From assembly GCA_913777615.1 (NCBI GenBank), contig CAJYTK010000011.1, positions 124,001 through 188,000 on the forward strand: 64,000 bases of DNA, in the 5' to 3' direction. The translations under genes were made by a program, and so were the position numbers. Within the stretch, counting starts at the first letter, position 1; each line of letters begins with the position of its first letter. Below the pieces are notes generated by a model. That model was not told where the DNA came from and did no database searches. It was given only the letters and a program-made list of their open reading frames with translations. Source of the stretch: an uncultured Agrobacterium sp. Lineage in GTDB: Bacteria; Pseudomonadota; Alphaproteobacteria; Rhizobiales; Rhizobiaceae. Below are positions 1-8,259 of this stretch, in pieces.

Positions 1-306
1 GCGGGCCGTCGTAAACTCTGGGACGTACTGCCGGGTATTCTGCTGACGATGATTTTCTGGATCATCGGTGCTGCGATCTTTGCCTACTATCTCGCAACCT
101 TCGCCAATTATGCCGCGACATATGCAGGTCTGGCCTCTGTAATGATCGTGCTGGTATTTCTTTATATGGTCGGGGTCATTTTCATGTTGGGCGCTGAAGT
201 GAATGCGGCGCTGATGAAATACCGTGTGCGCCGGGTGGTGAAGGTCGGCATCCGCACCGGGAGCCTTAGGCAAGCGCTAGAGGCCGACGAGGCGGCGGAT
301 ATCTAG
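1..306 (+). CDS. YihY/virulence factor BrkB family membrane protein, C-terminal fragment
   Basis: This is the last 101 codons of a gene that starts before the window. Two strongly hydrophobic stretches are visible, one beginning ILLTMIFWIIGAAIF and one containing MIVLVFLYMVGVIFMLGAEV, followed by a charged cytoplasmic-looking tail. The pattern of a helix ending in GAEVNAALMKYR is characteristic of the end of the YihY/BrkB family of polytopic inner-membrane proteins. The family has no firmly established function; the old label ribonuclease BN is a misannotation. Its stop overlaps the 3' end of the convergent gluQRS gene by 30 bases. The rest of the protein cannot be judged here. Confidence 0.8.
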   Translation, partial: AGRRKLWDVLPGILLTMIFWIIGAAIFAYYLATFANYAATYAGLASVMIVLVFLYMVGVIFMLGAEVNAALMKYRVRRVVKVGIRTGSLRQALEADEAADI

Positions 307-1173
307 GGGCGTATGCCCCTGCTGACGCAGGGTCGATAGCCCCGTGCTGCCTTCGCTTTTGGAAAGCTTGCGTCCATCCGGCCCCAAGATAAGGCGATGG
401 TGACTGTAGTCTGGCGCCGGCAGATCGAGAAGCCTCTGGATAAGTCGATGTACTGAGGTGGCGTGAAACAGATCCAGCCCGCGAACCACCTGAGTCACGC
501 CTTGCAGCGCATCGTCGATGACGACAGACAGGTGATAGCTCGACGGCGCATCTGAACGCGACAGCACCACATCTCCCCATGCCCCCGGGTCTGCCTCGAT
601 CGTCCTTTCGCTTCCCTGCCCCAGTTCGTTCCAAGTCAACGGCTCACCGACTTTGGCTAGCGCCTTCTCCATATCGAGCCGCCATGCATGTTTCACCCGA
701 GAAGCAAGCAACGCCTCTACCTCGTGTGGAGCCCGGCGCTTGTCCAGTGGCGGATAGAGCGGAGCACCATCCGGATCACGTGGCCAGGCTGAGCCCGCTC
801 TTTCGTAGTTCACCACGAAAGCCTTGATCTCGCCCCGGCTCATAAAAGCAGGGTAGACCAGACCCATGTGAATGAGCCGGTCGAGCGTTTCGCGATAGTG
901 TGAGAGATGATCTGACTGCCGCCGGACGGGTTGCGGCCACTTCAACCCAAGCCAGGACAGATCCTCGTAGATCCCCTGTTCGAATTCAGGCGTGCAGCGC
1001 GTCAGATCGATATCTTCGATCCGCAGCAGGAACTGCCCCCCTTGTGCAAGCGCCATATCATAGTTCAGGAAAGCAGACAGCGCGTGCCCCAGATGCAGAG
1101 GACCGTTGGGACTGGGCGCGAAGCGATAGACGGAATTTTGACGAAGGGATGAAGTCATGATGCTTTCTGCCAT
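277..1173 (-). CDS. gluQ: glutamyl-Q tRNA(Asp) synthetase
   Basis: This 298-residue protein is a paralogue of the catalytic half of glutamyl-tRNA synthetase. It attaches glutamate to the queuosine base at position 34 of tRNA(Asp) rather than to a tRNA end. Near the N-terminus FAPSPNGPLHLGHA carries the HIGH-type signature, and near the C-terminus GRKLSKSEG carries the KMSKS-type signature of class I synthetases. It lacks the anticodon-binding domain of GltX, which gives the short length. Start codons at 1173 and 1158 are both possible; I kept the longer one. A queuosine-precursor transporter lies elsewhere in this window at about 48.4 kb, so two queuosine-related genes are present but unlinked. 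Confidence 0.93.
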   Translation of the reverse strand: MAESIMTSSLRQNSVYRFAPSPNGPLHLGHALSAFLNYDMALAQGGQFLLRIEDIDLTRCTPEFEQGIYEDLSWLGLKWPQPVRRQSDHLSHYRETLDRLIHMGLVYPAFMSRGEIKAFVVNYERAGSAWPRDPDGAPLYPPLDKRRAPHEVEALLASRVKHAWRLDMEKALAKVGEPLTWNELGQGSERTIEADPGAWGDVVLSRSDAPSSYHLSVVIDDALQGVTQVVRGLDLFHATSVHRLIQRLLDLPAPDYSHHRLILGPDGRKLSKSEGSTGLSTLRQQGHTPLDIRRLVGL

Positions 1174-1194
1174 GTTTGCCAGCCTGTTGTCATC

Positions 1195-1857
1195 GTGAGC
1201 TTCGATGACGCGATGAGGATCGTAAGCTCAATGGCGGATATCGAGGAAGGCATCGCAGCACTTCGTCATGCTGACCCGCGGCTGGAGCCTGTGATTGCAT
1301 GCGCAGGCGACATTCCTCTACGCCGCACCGAGGCGGGCTTTTCCGGGCTTGCGCACATCGTGGTTTCCCAGATGGTGTCTCGCGCCAGCGCCGATGCCAT
1401 CTGGCGCCGGATGAAGGCTGGCATGGCTGACGTCACGGCCAAGCATTTTTTGAGCCTGGATGAATCAAGACTTTCAAGCTTCGGCCTATCGAATGCCAAG
1501 AAAGCGACGCTTCTGTCGCTGGCCGCCACCGTCGCCACGGGTGAACTCGACCTTGCCGGGATCACCCGCTTGGAAGCGTCGATCGCCATGCAGAAATTGA
1601 CCGCGTTGAAAGGCATCGGTCCATGGACTGCGGAAGTCTATCTGATGTTCTGCGGTGGGCATGCAGACATTTTTCCAACAGGCGACGTCGCGCTTCAGGC
1701 CGCCGTGAGGCACGCATTCGCGCTCGATGCCCGTCCTGGAAAGGCAGAACTGACGGAAAGAGCGCGCATCTGGTCTCCGTGGCGGTCGGTCGCAGCGCGT
1801 CTTTTCTGGGCATATTACGCATCCGTCACGCGGCGCAATGCCTTGCCGATTGCCTGA
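1195..1857 (+). CDS. DNA-3-methyladenine glycosylase II (AlkA-like, HhH-GPD family)
   Basis: The 220-residue protein belongs to the helix-hairpin-helix GPD superfamily of base-excision glycosylases, which remove alkylated purines from DNA. The hairpin is visible as LTALKGIGPWTAEVYLM (about residues 132-148), followed by FPTGDVAL, which supplies the conserved catalytic aspartate. It corresponds to the short AlkA form without the N-terminal TBP-like domain. The start is a GTG at 1195; an in-frame ATG at 1213 would shorten it by six residues. It is divergent from gluQRS, with only 21 bases between the two starts, so their promoters must overlap the coding regions or be very compact. Confidence 0.88.
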   Translation: MSFDDAMRIVSSMADIEEGIAALRHADPRLEPVIACAGDIPLRRTEAGFSGLAHIVVSQMVSRASADAIWRRMKAGMADVTAKHFLSLDESRLSSFGLSNAKKATLLSLAATVATGELDLAGITRLEASIAMQKLTALKGIGPWTAEVYLMFCGGHADIFPTGDVALQAAVRHAFALDARPGKAELTERARIWSPWRSVAARLFWAYYASVTRRNALPIA

Positions 1858-1956
1858 AATCCGCCTTTCTTTTCACGCTTCATTTAGAGGCTTCACAATC
1901 CTGTAACAACGGACCTAATATACAGATGCAGATGCCGAATCGATCAGGAGAATCCC

Positions 1957-2514
1957 TTGACGATTGCAGTTTCACCACAGGCCCTGCCGGCGCTCGTACT
2001 GAACGCAGACTATAGGCCGCTGAGTTACTATCCCTTGTCGCTCTGGTCCTGGCAGGACGCGATCAAGGCAGTCTTTCTTGACCGTGTGAACATCATCGCG
2101 GAATACGATCAGGCGGTATGCTCACCGAGCTTCTCGATGCGGCTGCCGAGCGTCGTCAGCCTCAAGACCTATGTGCAGCCAACGCGAAATCCCGCCTTCA
2201 CCCGCTTCAACGTGTTTCTTCGCGACAAGTTTGAATGCCAATATTGCGGATCGCGCGATGACCTGACCTTCGACCATGTCATCCCTCGCGCCCATGGCGG
2301 AGAGACGACATGGCATAATGTCGTGGCGGCATGCTCGCCCTGCAATCTGAAAAAGGGCAGCAAGCTGCCTAAGCAGGCAGGCATGTTCCCGCATCAGCAT
2401 CCCTATCAGCCAACGGTTCAGGATCTGCACAATAACGGGCGGCTCTTCCCGCCGAATTATCTGCATGAGAGCTGGGTGGACTATCTCTACTGGGATACCG
2501 AGCTGCAGCCCTGA
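1957..2514 (+). CDS. HNH endonuclease
   Basis: This 185-residue protein has a complete HNH zinc-binding nuclease fold in its middle: CQYCGSRDDLTFDHVIP, then a GG and a W-x-N, then CSPCNLKKG. The two CxxC pairs bind the structural zinc, and the DHV histidine with the later asparagine and histidine form the active site. The start is a TTG at 1957, chosen because CAGGAG lies seven bases upstream and no ATG fits. The family is widely conserved as a stand-alone chromosomal gene in alphaproteobacteria and its substrate is not established. It converges on dsbB with a 24-base gap. Confidence 0.87.
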   Translation: MTIAVSPQALPALVLNADYRPLSYYPLSLWSWQDAIKAVFLDRVNIIAEYDQAVCSPSFSMRLPSVVSLKTYVQPTRNPAFTRFNVFLRDKFECQYCGSRDDLTFDHVIPRAHGGETTWHNVVAACSPCNLKKGSKLPKQAGMFPHQHPYQPTVQDLHNNGRLFPPNYLHESWVDYLYWDTELQP

Positions 2515-2538
2515 TCTTCGAAGGACTGCAATTTCTCC

Positions 2539-3057
2539 TTATCGCGCGCTCTTACGGCTTGCACCCCAGAAAGCGATGCCCGCAAGCACCGCACTTGCAA
2601 TCACGTTCCATCCTGCGAAGGAAAGCCCCAGAACTCTAAGCGCTGCCTCGTTACAGGACGGCGCTTTGATGGCATTAAGATCACTCAGAAGATTGCCCGC
2701 ATCTGTGGTGATCGACGGGGCGCCTGTGGCGCATGTCGTCGGGCCAGGCCAGAAACCCCATTCAACGCCGGAATGATACACACCAAGTCCAAGCCCAATC
2801 AGCATGGCCACACCGATCAAAACGAGCAGAACCCGCGTCAGCGCCACCGGCAGCTTGAAGACGCTGGCAATAATGGCGAGAATACCCATTGGAATGGCGT
2901 AATAATACGGATCACGCTGCAACAGACAAAGGGCGCAGGGCGTGTAGCCGCCAATATGCTGGAAACCGAGCGCCGACCCCACGGTGAAGATCATACCCGT
3001 AGTGACGAGCACCGCCGAAACAGCACGGCTTTTTTCTACTGAGGCTACATAGGTCAT
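2539..3057 (-). CDS. dsbB: disulfide bond formation protein B
   Basis: The 172-residue inner-membrane protein has four predicted transmembrane helices. The first periplasmic redox pair is visible as TPCALCLLQR and a second pair of cysteines (TTCATG and APSCNE) lies in the second periplasmic loop, as needed for electron transfer from DsbA to ubiquinone. The family reoxidises DsbA in the periplasm. No dsbA gene is in the window. The start is the ATG at 3057. The gene lies between the convergent HNH gene and the tRNA-Leu gene, which is transcribed away from it. Confidence 0.9.
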   Translation of the reverse strand: MTYVASVEKSRAVSAVLVTTGMIFTVGSALGFQHIGGYTPCALCLLQRDPYYYAIPMGILAIIASVFKLPVALTRVLLVLIGVAMLIGLGLGVYHSGVEWGFWPGPTTCATGAPSITTDAGNLLSDLNAIKAPSCNEAALRVLGLSFAGWNVIASAVLAGIAFWGASRKSAR

Positions 3058-3286
3058 GATCGTCCTTCACAACTTCGGAGATTTTTGAAACCACTTGAAC
3101 AGGTGGAAAATAAGGCGGGACCACCATCGCTCTAATCCAGCCCGCGCCAGACTGCAATCCTCGGAGCCGCCCAGTTTGAAGCGCCAAAACAAAGTTTCGT
3201 GAAACACACTTTTCAGCAAAAACAGGTTGACCAAAGACCCGCGGTTCGTATAGTCCGCCGCATACCAATCGACACGCTTCGGATTT

Positions 3287-3371
3287 GCCCCTTTGGCGGA
3301 ATTGGTAGACGCGCCTGACTCAAAATCAGGTTCCGAAAGGAGTGCTGGTTCGATTCCGGCAAGGGGCACCA
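3287..3371 (+). tRNA. tRNA-Leu (anticodon CAA)
   Basis: The acceptor stem pairs GCCCCTT at 3287-3293 with AAGGGGC at 3361-3367, followed by discriminator A and an encoded CCA end. The anticodon stem CCTGA/TCAGG encloses the loop CTCAAAA, giving anticodon CAA at 3321-3323, which reads UUG. A long variable arm and the GGTTCGATTCC T-loop match a class II leucine tRNA. The segment immediately downstream is AT-rich and carries accessory genes, which suggests this tRNA gene may have served as an integration target. I could not find a second copy of its 3' end within the following 5 kb. Confidence 0.97.
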
Positions 3372-3689
3372 AACTTTTTTACGTTGCACGACTGAAGCAA
3401 GCTGTGAGCTGACGTCTTAGGTTTTCGGTCCACGCTGCCCAGTTGCGCGCGTTGGTTTAACGTTTGTTGCCCTCCCTACAGTCCGGCAGATTTACCCACC
3501 CGATAAGCAGAGAGCTCGAAATATATGGCAAAGTATGGAAACTACGGCCGAGGAGCTGAGCTCCGATGCTTTCCTCGACTTTCCTACTCCGCGCGACCGG
3601 TCAACATGCACCAAGTGTAAATTTCAAACCGCCGACTTTATCGTCTTCCCGGCCCGCTGACCACCCGGCCTTGAGACTTACGCCCACTG
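3372..3689. other. intergenic region after tRNA-Leu, no supported gene
   Basis: These 318 bases separate the tRNA from the 3' end of the acyltransferase gene. The composition becomes more AT-rich than the flanking housekeeping DNA. A 31-codon open frame at 3525-3620 has no recognisable product and I do not call it. No integrase fragment, convincing terminator or repeat of the tRNA 3' end was found by eye. Confidence 0.5.
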
Positions 3690-5639
3690 TCATTCTTCAA
3701 AAATTATATCGAGTTGGGGACCCAACGCGTTAGCAACAAGGCTGCGCGCCCCGACTTTTGACAAATGACCGTAATCGAAAGTAGTCAGTTCAAGTTGCCC
3801 GTCTTCATTCTCTACGTATCTTCGGCATCCAAACGGATTGCAGGAAGCATCGATTGCAGAAACATACTTAGCTCCGGAAGCGGAAACTGAACGGCGGTAA
3901 TCCTCATCAAACTCGCGTAGTCCTTCCATTAGGCCACGATTAGAGTATTGGGCGAGGCTTGCTAAGTCTCTTGGAAAAACTCCTAGTTCTTGAGTTACAA
4001 TATCAGGTAAAAACTTCTTCCAAACTGGGACTTGTCCCACGACGACGACATTTTGTCGCTTTGTGAGTTCAGCCAACGATTTAGAAAAGTCGCCAAAATA
4101 AGACGAGTAAGACCAACGCTCGTCTGTTGATGATTTCCCGCCGCGGCCGGACCACTCGTACATATATGCCGCCAACACAACGAGATCTGGCTTCCTGTTG
4201 TCTATCTCAGCGCGAACGGCTCGATTTATCTGCGCACATCGCTGTGTTGCTGTCTGAGATCTATTTTCGGGGAACTCCGTCACCACAGGCAAACAATATG
4301 CTGCTGTCATCCCCTTGAGTTCTACACCCTTGGAGGCCGCCCAGTCTTTCAAAGCTGGATATATCGCCGAAGCATGAGAGTCACCAATCAAAAGAACCTG
4401 ACGCAATTTCGTATTTGTCGCTAGGTGGCATTTTTCAGCAAATTCGGATGCTTGCACCAGAAAGCACTCGTCTACCAACTGACTGTCGTTTGTATTTCGC
4501 GGCGTAATGGACGCTAGACGTTTGTCGTTTATTTGTTGAAGTGACGAAGAAGCAAACAAAAGTAAAACAACTACACTGAGCGCAAAGAGGAAGAATTTCC
4601 TTCTCCCGATTATGGTTTTACTTCTAAAGGGTGTCTCGATATAGCGCCAGGATATTAATGAGGCGCCTAACACCCCTACTAATACAAGCGCTTGTTGGAT
4701 TGGCGTAGAGAATAATCCTGCCTCTTCCGCGATGACGAATGCTGGAAGATGCCACATGTATATACTGTAGCTTAGCAGGCCCGTAAAAACGGCTGCCCGG
4801 CAAGACATTATTTTTCCTATAAACGACTGACGATTTAGAGTGAGTATGAGTGTCGCCGCCGCCAGCGATGGAAGGACTGAGTTTAAGCCGGGGTAAGCTA
4901 GCCCTTCATGGTACAAAATGACGCAAAGAATAAGCGTTGCGAAACCGATCCATGAAGTCAGATCCCGCTGTTGATTGCTTAGCTTTCCTAAGAAAGATTC
5001 GCCTAGAATAGCAACGCTTGCTCCTAAAAGGATTTCCCATATCCGGGCCCAAAACATATAATATGAACCGCTGGGTGCTGCAACGGTAAGAGCGCCAGAA
5101 AGTATTAAAAACAGCAACGTGGCACCCGCTAAAGCGTGGCCGAGCTGCGGTCTCCATTTAGAGTACACAAAACAAAAAATTATCGGAAATACAATATAGT
5201 ACTTCTCCTCGATCGATAAGCTCCAAGTGTGGAGCAGTGGTCGCGGATAATCTATCGCGTCGAAATAGCCACCGGTTTTGCGGAAATAAACCTCTGCCTT
5301 TAATTCGAGTACTTTAGTAATACTAATGGCAAACCGGGAATAATCTCCTGGCGTCAAGATAAAAAAAGCTATTGGGACGCACGTGGCAATCACGCATAGC
5401 AGAAGCGGAAGTATCCGGCGCGCGCGGCGTTCGTAGAAGTCCGAAAAACTGAAGCGACCATCGATTAGGTCGGCGTAAATTTTTGCCGTGATCAGATATC
5501 CGCTGATTACGAAAAAGACATCAACTCCTACGAAACCTCCAGAAAAGCCTGGCAATTTTGCATGGAAAAACAGCACCGGCAGAACCGCAAGAGCGCGCAG
5601 CCCATCTATTTCCGGACGATAGCCTCTCGACATCAGCAT
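3690..5639 (-). CDS. O-acyltransferase, OafA/YrhL type with C-terminal SGNH domain
   Basis: The roughly 649-residue protein has an N-terminal acyltransferase-3 membrane domain (about residues 1-365) followed by a periplasmic SGNH hydrolase-like domain. The membrane domain shows YRPEIDGLRALAVLPV, GVDVFFVISGYLIT, the RRARRILP loop and HTWSLSIEEKYY, all hallmarks of OafA-like enzymes. The SGNH domain shows LLIGDSHASA (about residue 419) with the nucleophile serine and, at the end, TFDYGHLSKVGA with the DxxH catalytic pair. Such enzymes add acetyl or similar groups to O-antigen or other surface glycans. I chose the ATG at 5639 over an upstream TTG; an ATG two codons later is equally possible. The composition is AT-rich compared with neighbours, consistent with transfer. 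Confidence 0.9.
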   Translation of the reverse strand: MLMSRGYRPEIDGLRALAVLPVLFFHAKLPGFSGGFVGVDVFFVISGYLITAKIYADLIDGRFSFSDFYERRARRILPLLLCVIATCVPIAFFILTPGDYSRFAISITKVLELKAEVYFRKTGGYFDAIDYPRPLLHTWSLSIEEKYYIVFPIIFCFVYSKWRPQLGHALAGATLLFLILSGALTVAAPSGSYYMFWARIWEILLGASVAILGESFLGKLSNQQRDLTSWIGFATLILCVILYHEGLAYPGLNSVLPSLAAATLILTLNRQSFIGKIMSCRAAVFTGLLSYSIYMWHLPAFVIAEEAGLFSTPIQQALVLVGVLGASLISWRYIETPFRSKTIIGRRKFFLFALSVVVLLLFASSSLQQINDKRLASITPRNTNDSQLVDECFLVQASEFAEKCHLATNTKLRQVLLIGDSHASAIYPALKDWAASKGVELKGMTAAYCLPVVTEFPENRSQTATQRCAQINRAVRAEIDNRKPDLVVLAAYMYEWSGRGGKSSTDERWSYSSYFGDFSKSLAELTKRQNVVVVGQVPVWKKFLPDIVTQELGVFPRDLASLAQYSNRGLMEGLREFDEDYRRSVSASGAKYVSAIDASCNPFGCRRYVENEDGQLELTTFDYGHLSKVGARSLVANALGPQLDIIFEE

Positions 5640-6060
5640 GGTCTTCAACAATCCAAATTAAGTTGCAAATCGCGATAACAATCGCTCTTCGACTAGGCAA
5701 TCTCCGAATGCCGTAATCGTACCGAAACTTCCTTCAACCGCAGCTCCGCGCTCAGTGAACGACCAGCAAGAAGTTCCACGATGCGGTCACGAATCTCTCT
5801 ATATGTAGTGGACGACGCCTACGTGCCCGCGCTAAGAGGAACGCCCAAGATCTCGCCTTTGGGAAGGCATTCTTGCTCTCTCAGATTGGACGAACTCAAC
5901 AACTTGTTGAGGCTTCGCTATCCAAACTAGCGGAGCCGTTTTTAGACAACAAAAGCAGCAGCTGCGTTAATTTGGCGGAAGAAGCTTCTTAGCGTGGGAC
6001 GTATTTGCCGGAATGGCCAGATCGAATTGGAAATGTTCTTTTTGCGGGTATTGACCAACA
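5640..6060. other. AT-rich intergenic region with decayed coding remnants
   Basis: This 421-base stretch has no intact gene. On the plus strand a frame readable at about 5822-5992 gives a protein-like stretch, including AQDLAFGKAFLLSQIG, that ends at a TAG and has no start codon. On the minus strand a frame from about 5815 down to 5695 reads TTYREIRDRIVELLAGRSLS before stopping. Both look like pieces of broken genes, possibly regulators, but identification is uncertain. The region probably records earlier rearrangement of the insert next to the tRNA. Confidence 0.4.
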
Positions 6061-7113
6061 TCAAAGGCGAAGTCCGCGCTTGAGAAGATTGAAAACCGAA
6101 TTTGGTAAAAATTTCGAATATCCAGAGCTTCTTAAAAAAGCCTCTCCATGTAAGACGTATGTCCTCCATTCCGCTTCATCCATATTCTCTATAAATGCAA
6201 GCATGGCCGAATAAGATGAAAATTTTGTGCGATCAATGAAGCACTCGGGAGGAACTATCTCATTCACGTTAGGCGCACCCCAGTAAATTGGTACACAGCC
6301 GGCTCTGAAGGCATCAAATATTTTCTCAGTTATATATCCTGGAAAACCCCGTGCGTTTTCATAACAAAGATTGAACTTATACTTCGACATAATTAATTCT
6401 TTATTCGCAACGGGTCCCTTCCAACTTTTATATTGGTCTGACCAGCCGCGCCCATAGTGGTCAAAGTTTTCCAAGCAGGCGTTCTCAAAAAACTTAATAG
6501 CTTCTATCCTGGCTGAGTAGAGTTCATAAGGATGGCTGGATTTCTTGTTGGCTGAAAAATTGCAAAGTAGCTTTCGTTCATTGAAGGCCATGGTTGGCGA
6601 TGGCGAATTTGACCAGACCGGTTGTGGAAATACAAACTCCTTATAAGGTGCTCCAATTCCAATAAGATTTTTATTCCATGTGAAGACCGCCGCAAATAGA
6701 TTTTGCAGTTTCTCATTATAGTTGTATGGTAATACCACCTCTGGTTCGTAAAGAATTACCGCCATTTTTGCTGACAACCCCGCCCTACGGCATTGTTGGT
6801 AAAATGACGGCTGTCTGAAAAAGGCTTTGAAGCGTCTTTTGATGCGACGGTCGAAGCTCAAAGGTTTGAATTCGATAGGCATGTTTTGAAAGATGACGAA
6901 GCTAACGTCTTTCAAATCACCTTTGTAAGAGGCGGGAGTCGCGAGTTCAAATCCAATTTCTCTAAAACGCGTCTGCACAATGTGCCAAATACTGTCGTCT
7001 TGGAGCAAATCTGCGGGCGGCATAAACATGTCGTCCATATCACGTTGCTGGGGATCGTATATTATGTATCTCAGCGTCATCCAGTTTTCCGACTTCGTAA
7101 TGGTGTGGGTCAT
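6061..7113 (-). CDS. glycosyltransferase family 10 (alpha-1,3-fucosyltransferase-like)
   Basis: The 350-residue protein has the GT10 C-terminal signature: KYKFNLCYENARGFPGYITE at about residues 246-265, followed by KIFDAFRAGCVPIYWGAPN and a proline-glutamate-cysteine-phenylalanine-isoleucine-aspartate motif. In this family the segment binds GDP-fucose, and members fucosylate lipopolysaccharide or Lewis-type glycans. No signal peptide is seen, as expected for a cytoplasmic or membrane-peripheral enzyme. The sequence is AT-rich compared with the flanks. It is transcribed in the same direction as the O-acyltransferase, about 420 bases away, and the two probably both modify surface polysaccharide. 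The donor and acceptor sugars cannot be told from sequence alone. ATG starts at 7113 and 7080 are both possible. Confidence 0.85.
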   Translation of the reverse strand: MTHTITKSENWMTLRYIIYDPQQRDMDDMFMPPADLLQDDSIWHIVQTRFREIGFELATPASYKGDLKDVSFVIFQNMPIEFKPLSFDRRIKRRFKAFFRQPSFYQQCRRAGLSAKMAVILYEPEVVLPYNYNEKLQNLFAAVFTWNKNLIGIGAPYKEFVFPQPVWSNSPSPTMAFNERKLLCNFSANKKSSHPYELYSARIEAIKFFENACLENFDHYGRGWSDQYKSWKGPVANKELIMSKYKFNLCYENARGFPGYITEKIFDAFRAGCVPIYWGAPNVNEIVPPECFIDRTKFSSYSAMLAFIENMDEAEWRTYVLHGEAFLRSSGYSKFLPNSVFNLLKRGLRL

Positions 7114-7348
7114 GCGGAGGTGCGTCCACAGTAACCAGCGCCAAAGCTAATTCCGCTCTGTTTAGTCTCGCATATTCAACGGGAAGGCAGATTTGTCTAG
7201 AAAAATCCGATCAGTAGACTGTGCGCATTACGGAGCGTCGCCATCGACCATCTCAAGATCGAAGTTGGTGCAACGGGCACATCAAGCTGGACCATTTGGA
7301 CCGCACTTCTAGATTAAGAACGCGGGGGCGCGACGATCGCTTTGGTTC

Positions 7349-8086
7349 TCATCCATCAATCAACTGGCCATCCGAGATATCGATGCCCAACACCGTACCT
7401 GCGAATACGAAGAGCAGAAGAACAGTCCGGTTGCTTAACGCTGACTTCATAAAGCGGTGCGCCACTTCCGCACGGATCGACTGGGCCAGCCGCTTCTTAT
7501 AGCTCCTGTTCAGCCAGGAAAACCATGACCGGACGGGAAGGAAGGTCTTGTCTCCGATGCCGTCGATCAGGACGAGTGCACCGTTCTTCTCGTCAACGAC
7601 GATATTCTTCAGGTGCACGTCCACGGCAACAATCTCGCTCTTGACCAGCCAGTCCAGGAATTCCGAAAGTGCAGCATCCGTCTGCTGGCTGTATTGCCCG
7701 CTCTCGATCGCATCCTGAAGGGTCATCGCGAGAGCACCGTTCCTCCGGCGCACAGCCTTCACGAGAATTCCCGTGCCCCTGTCGGTGGAAACGACGCCTG
7801 CAAAATGCTGGAGATGGCGAGCGGTTCTAGGGCCTTCTTGTGCGACCCGCTCATACTCTCTCAATTCGCGCCGCAGTGGCACGATGGCCTTATAAAAACG
7901 CCGCACTAGATACAGCAGCCGGATGTTCTGGAAGTAGCGGCGTGGCGGTATCTTTGTCTGCACCTTCACGAGCATGTTGGTACCGGGAAGAGCGTAGACC
8001 TCACGCGACATGCCGGACGCCAGCGGCTTTTCCAGAAGTCTTAACGGGAATCGGGAATCATCCCTTACCGACGCCGATACCGACAT
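7349..8086 (-). CDS. YrbL-family protein (kinase-like fold)
   Basis: The 245-residue protein resembles the YrbL/PhoP-regulatory-network family, which is related to eukaryotic-type kinases. Early in the protein KPLASGMSREVYALPG looks like a glycine-loop region and MLVKVQTK supplies a candidate nucleotide-binding lysine. Later VAVDVHLKNIVVDEKNGALV resembles a catalytic loop (D-x-H-x-x-N), with LIDGIGDK as the metal-binding segment. The C-terminus ends in a hydrophobic stretch, LLLFVFAGTVLGI. The start is an ATG at 8086 with AGGAG six bases upstream; an upstream GTG is less likely. A perfect 8-base inverted repeat lies 21 bases upstream of the start. The biological role of the family is unclear. 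Confidence 0.75.
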   Translation of the reverse strand: MSVSASVRDDSRFPLRLLEKPLASGMSREVYALPGTNMLVKVQTKIPPRRYFQNIRLLYLVRRFYKAIVPLRRELREYERVAQEGPRTARHLQHFAGVVSTDRGTGILVKAVRRRNGALAMTLQDAIESGQYSQQTDAALSEFLDWLVKSEIVAVDVHLKNIVVDEKNGALVLIDGIGDKTFLPVRSWFSWLNRSYKKRLAQSIRAEVAHRFMKSALSNRTVLLLFVFAGTVLGIDISDGQLIDG

Positions 8087-8106
8087 CACTGTCTCCTGCT
8101 GTCACA

Positions 8107-8128
8107 AATATGAGATACTCCTCATATT
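8107..8128. promoter_or_regulatory. inverted repeat upstream of the YrbL-family gene
   Basis: AATATGAG at 8107-8114 is repeated as CTCATATT at 8121-8128 with six bases between, a perfect dyad 21 bases upstream of the YrbL-family start. The placement fits an operator near the promoter or a hairpin in the mRNA leader. It does not resemble the direct-repeat PhoP box known for the enteric yrbL gene. Confidence 0.4.
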
Positions 8129-8205
8129 GCATATTATTGCGAGACAAAAGCGTCGTTTGCGAGAAGGCGGGCCTATCGCTCGGCAGTGTGAACCACAGAT
8201 AAGCA

Positions 8206-8233
8206 AAAGGCGCACCGCGAGCGGCGCGCCTTT
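8206..8233 (-). terminator. Rho-independent terminator of accA
   Basis: AAAGGCGC at 8206-8213 pairs with GCGCCTTT at 8226-8233 across a 12-base loop. Read on the minus strand, the stem follows the accA stop by 26 bases and ends in CCTTTT, a short uridine run. Confidence 0.7.
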
Positions 8234-8259
8234 GTAAACAGAAAACAGGGTCGAGCGAA

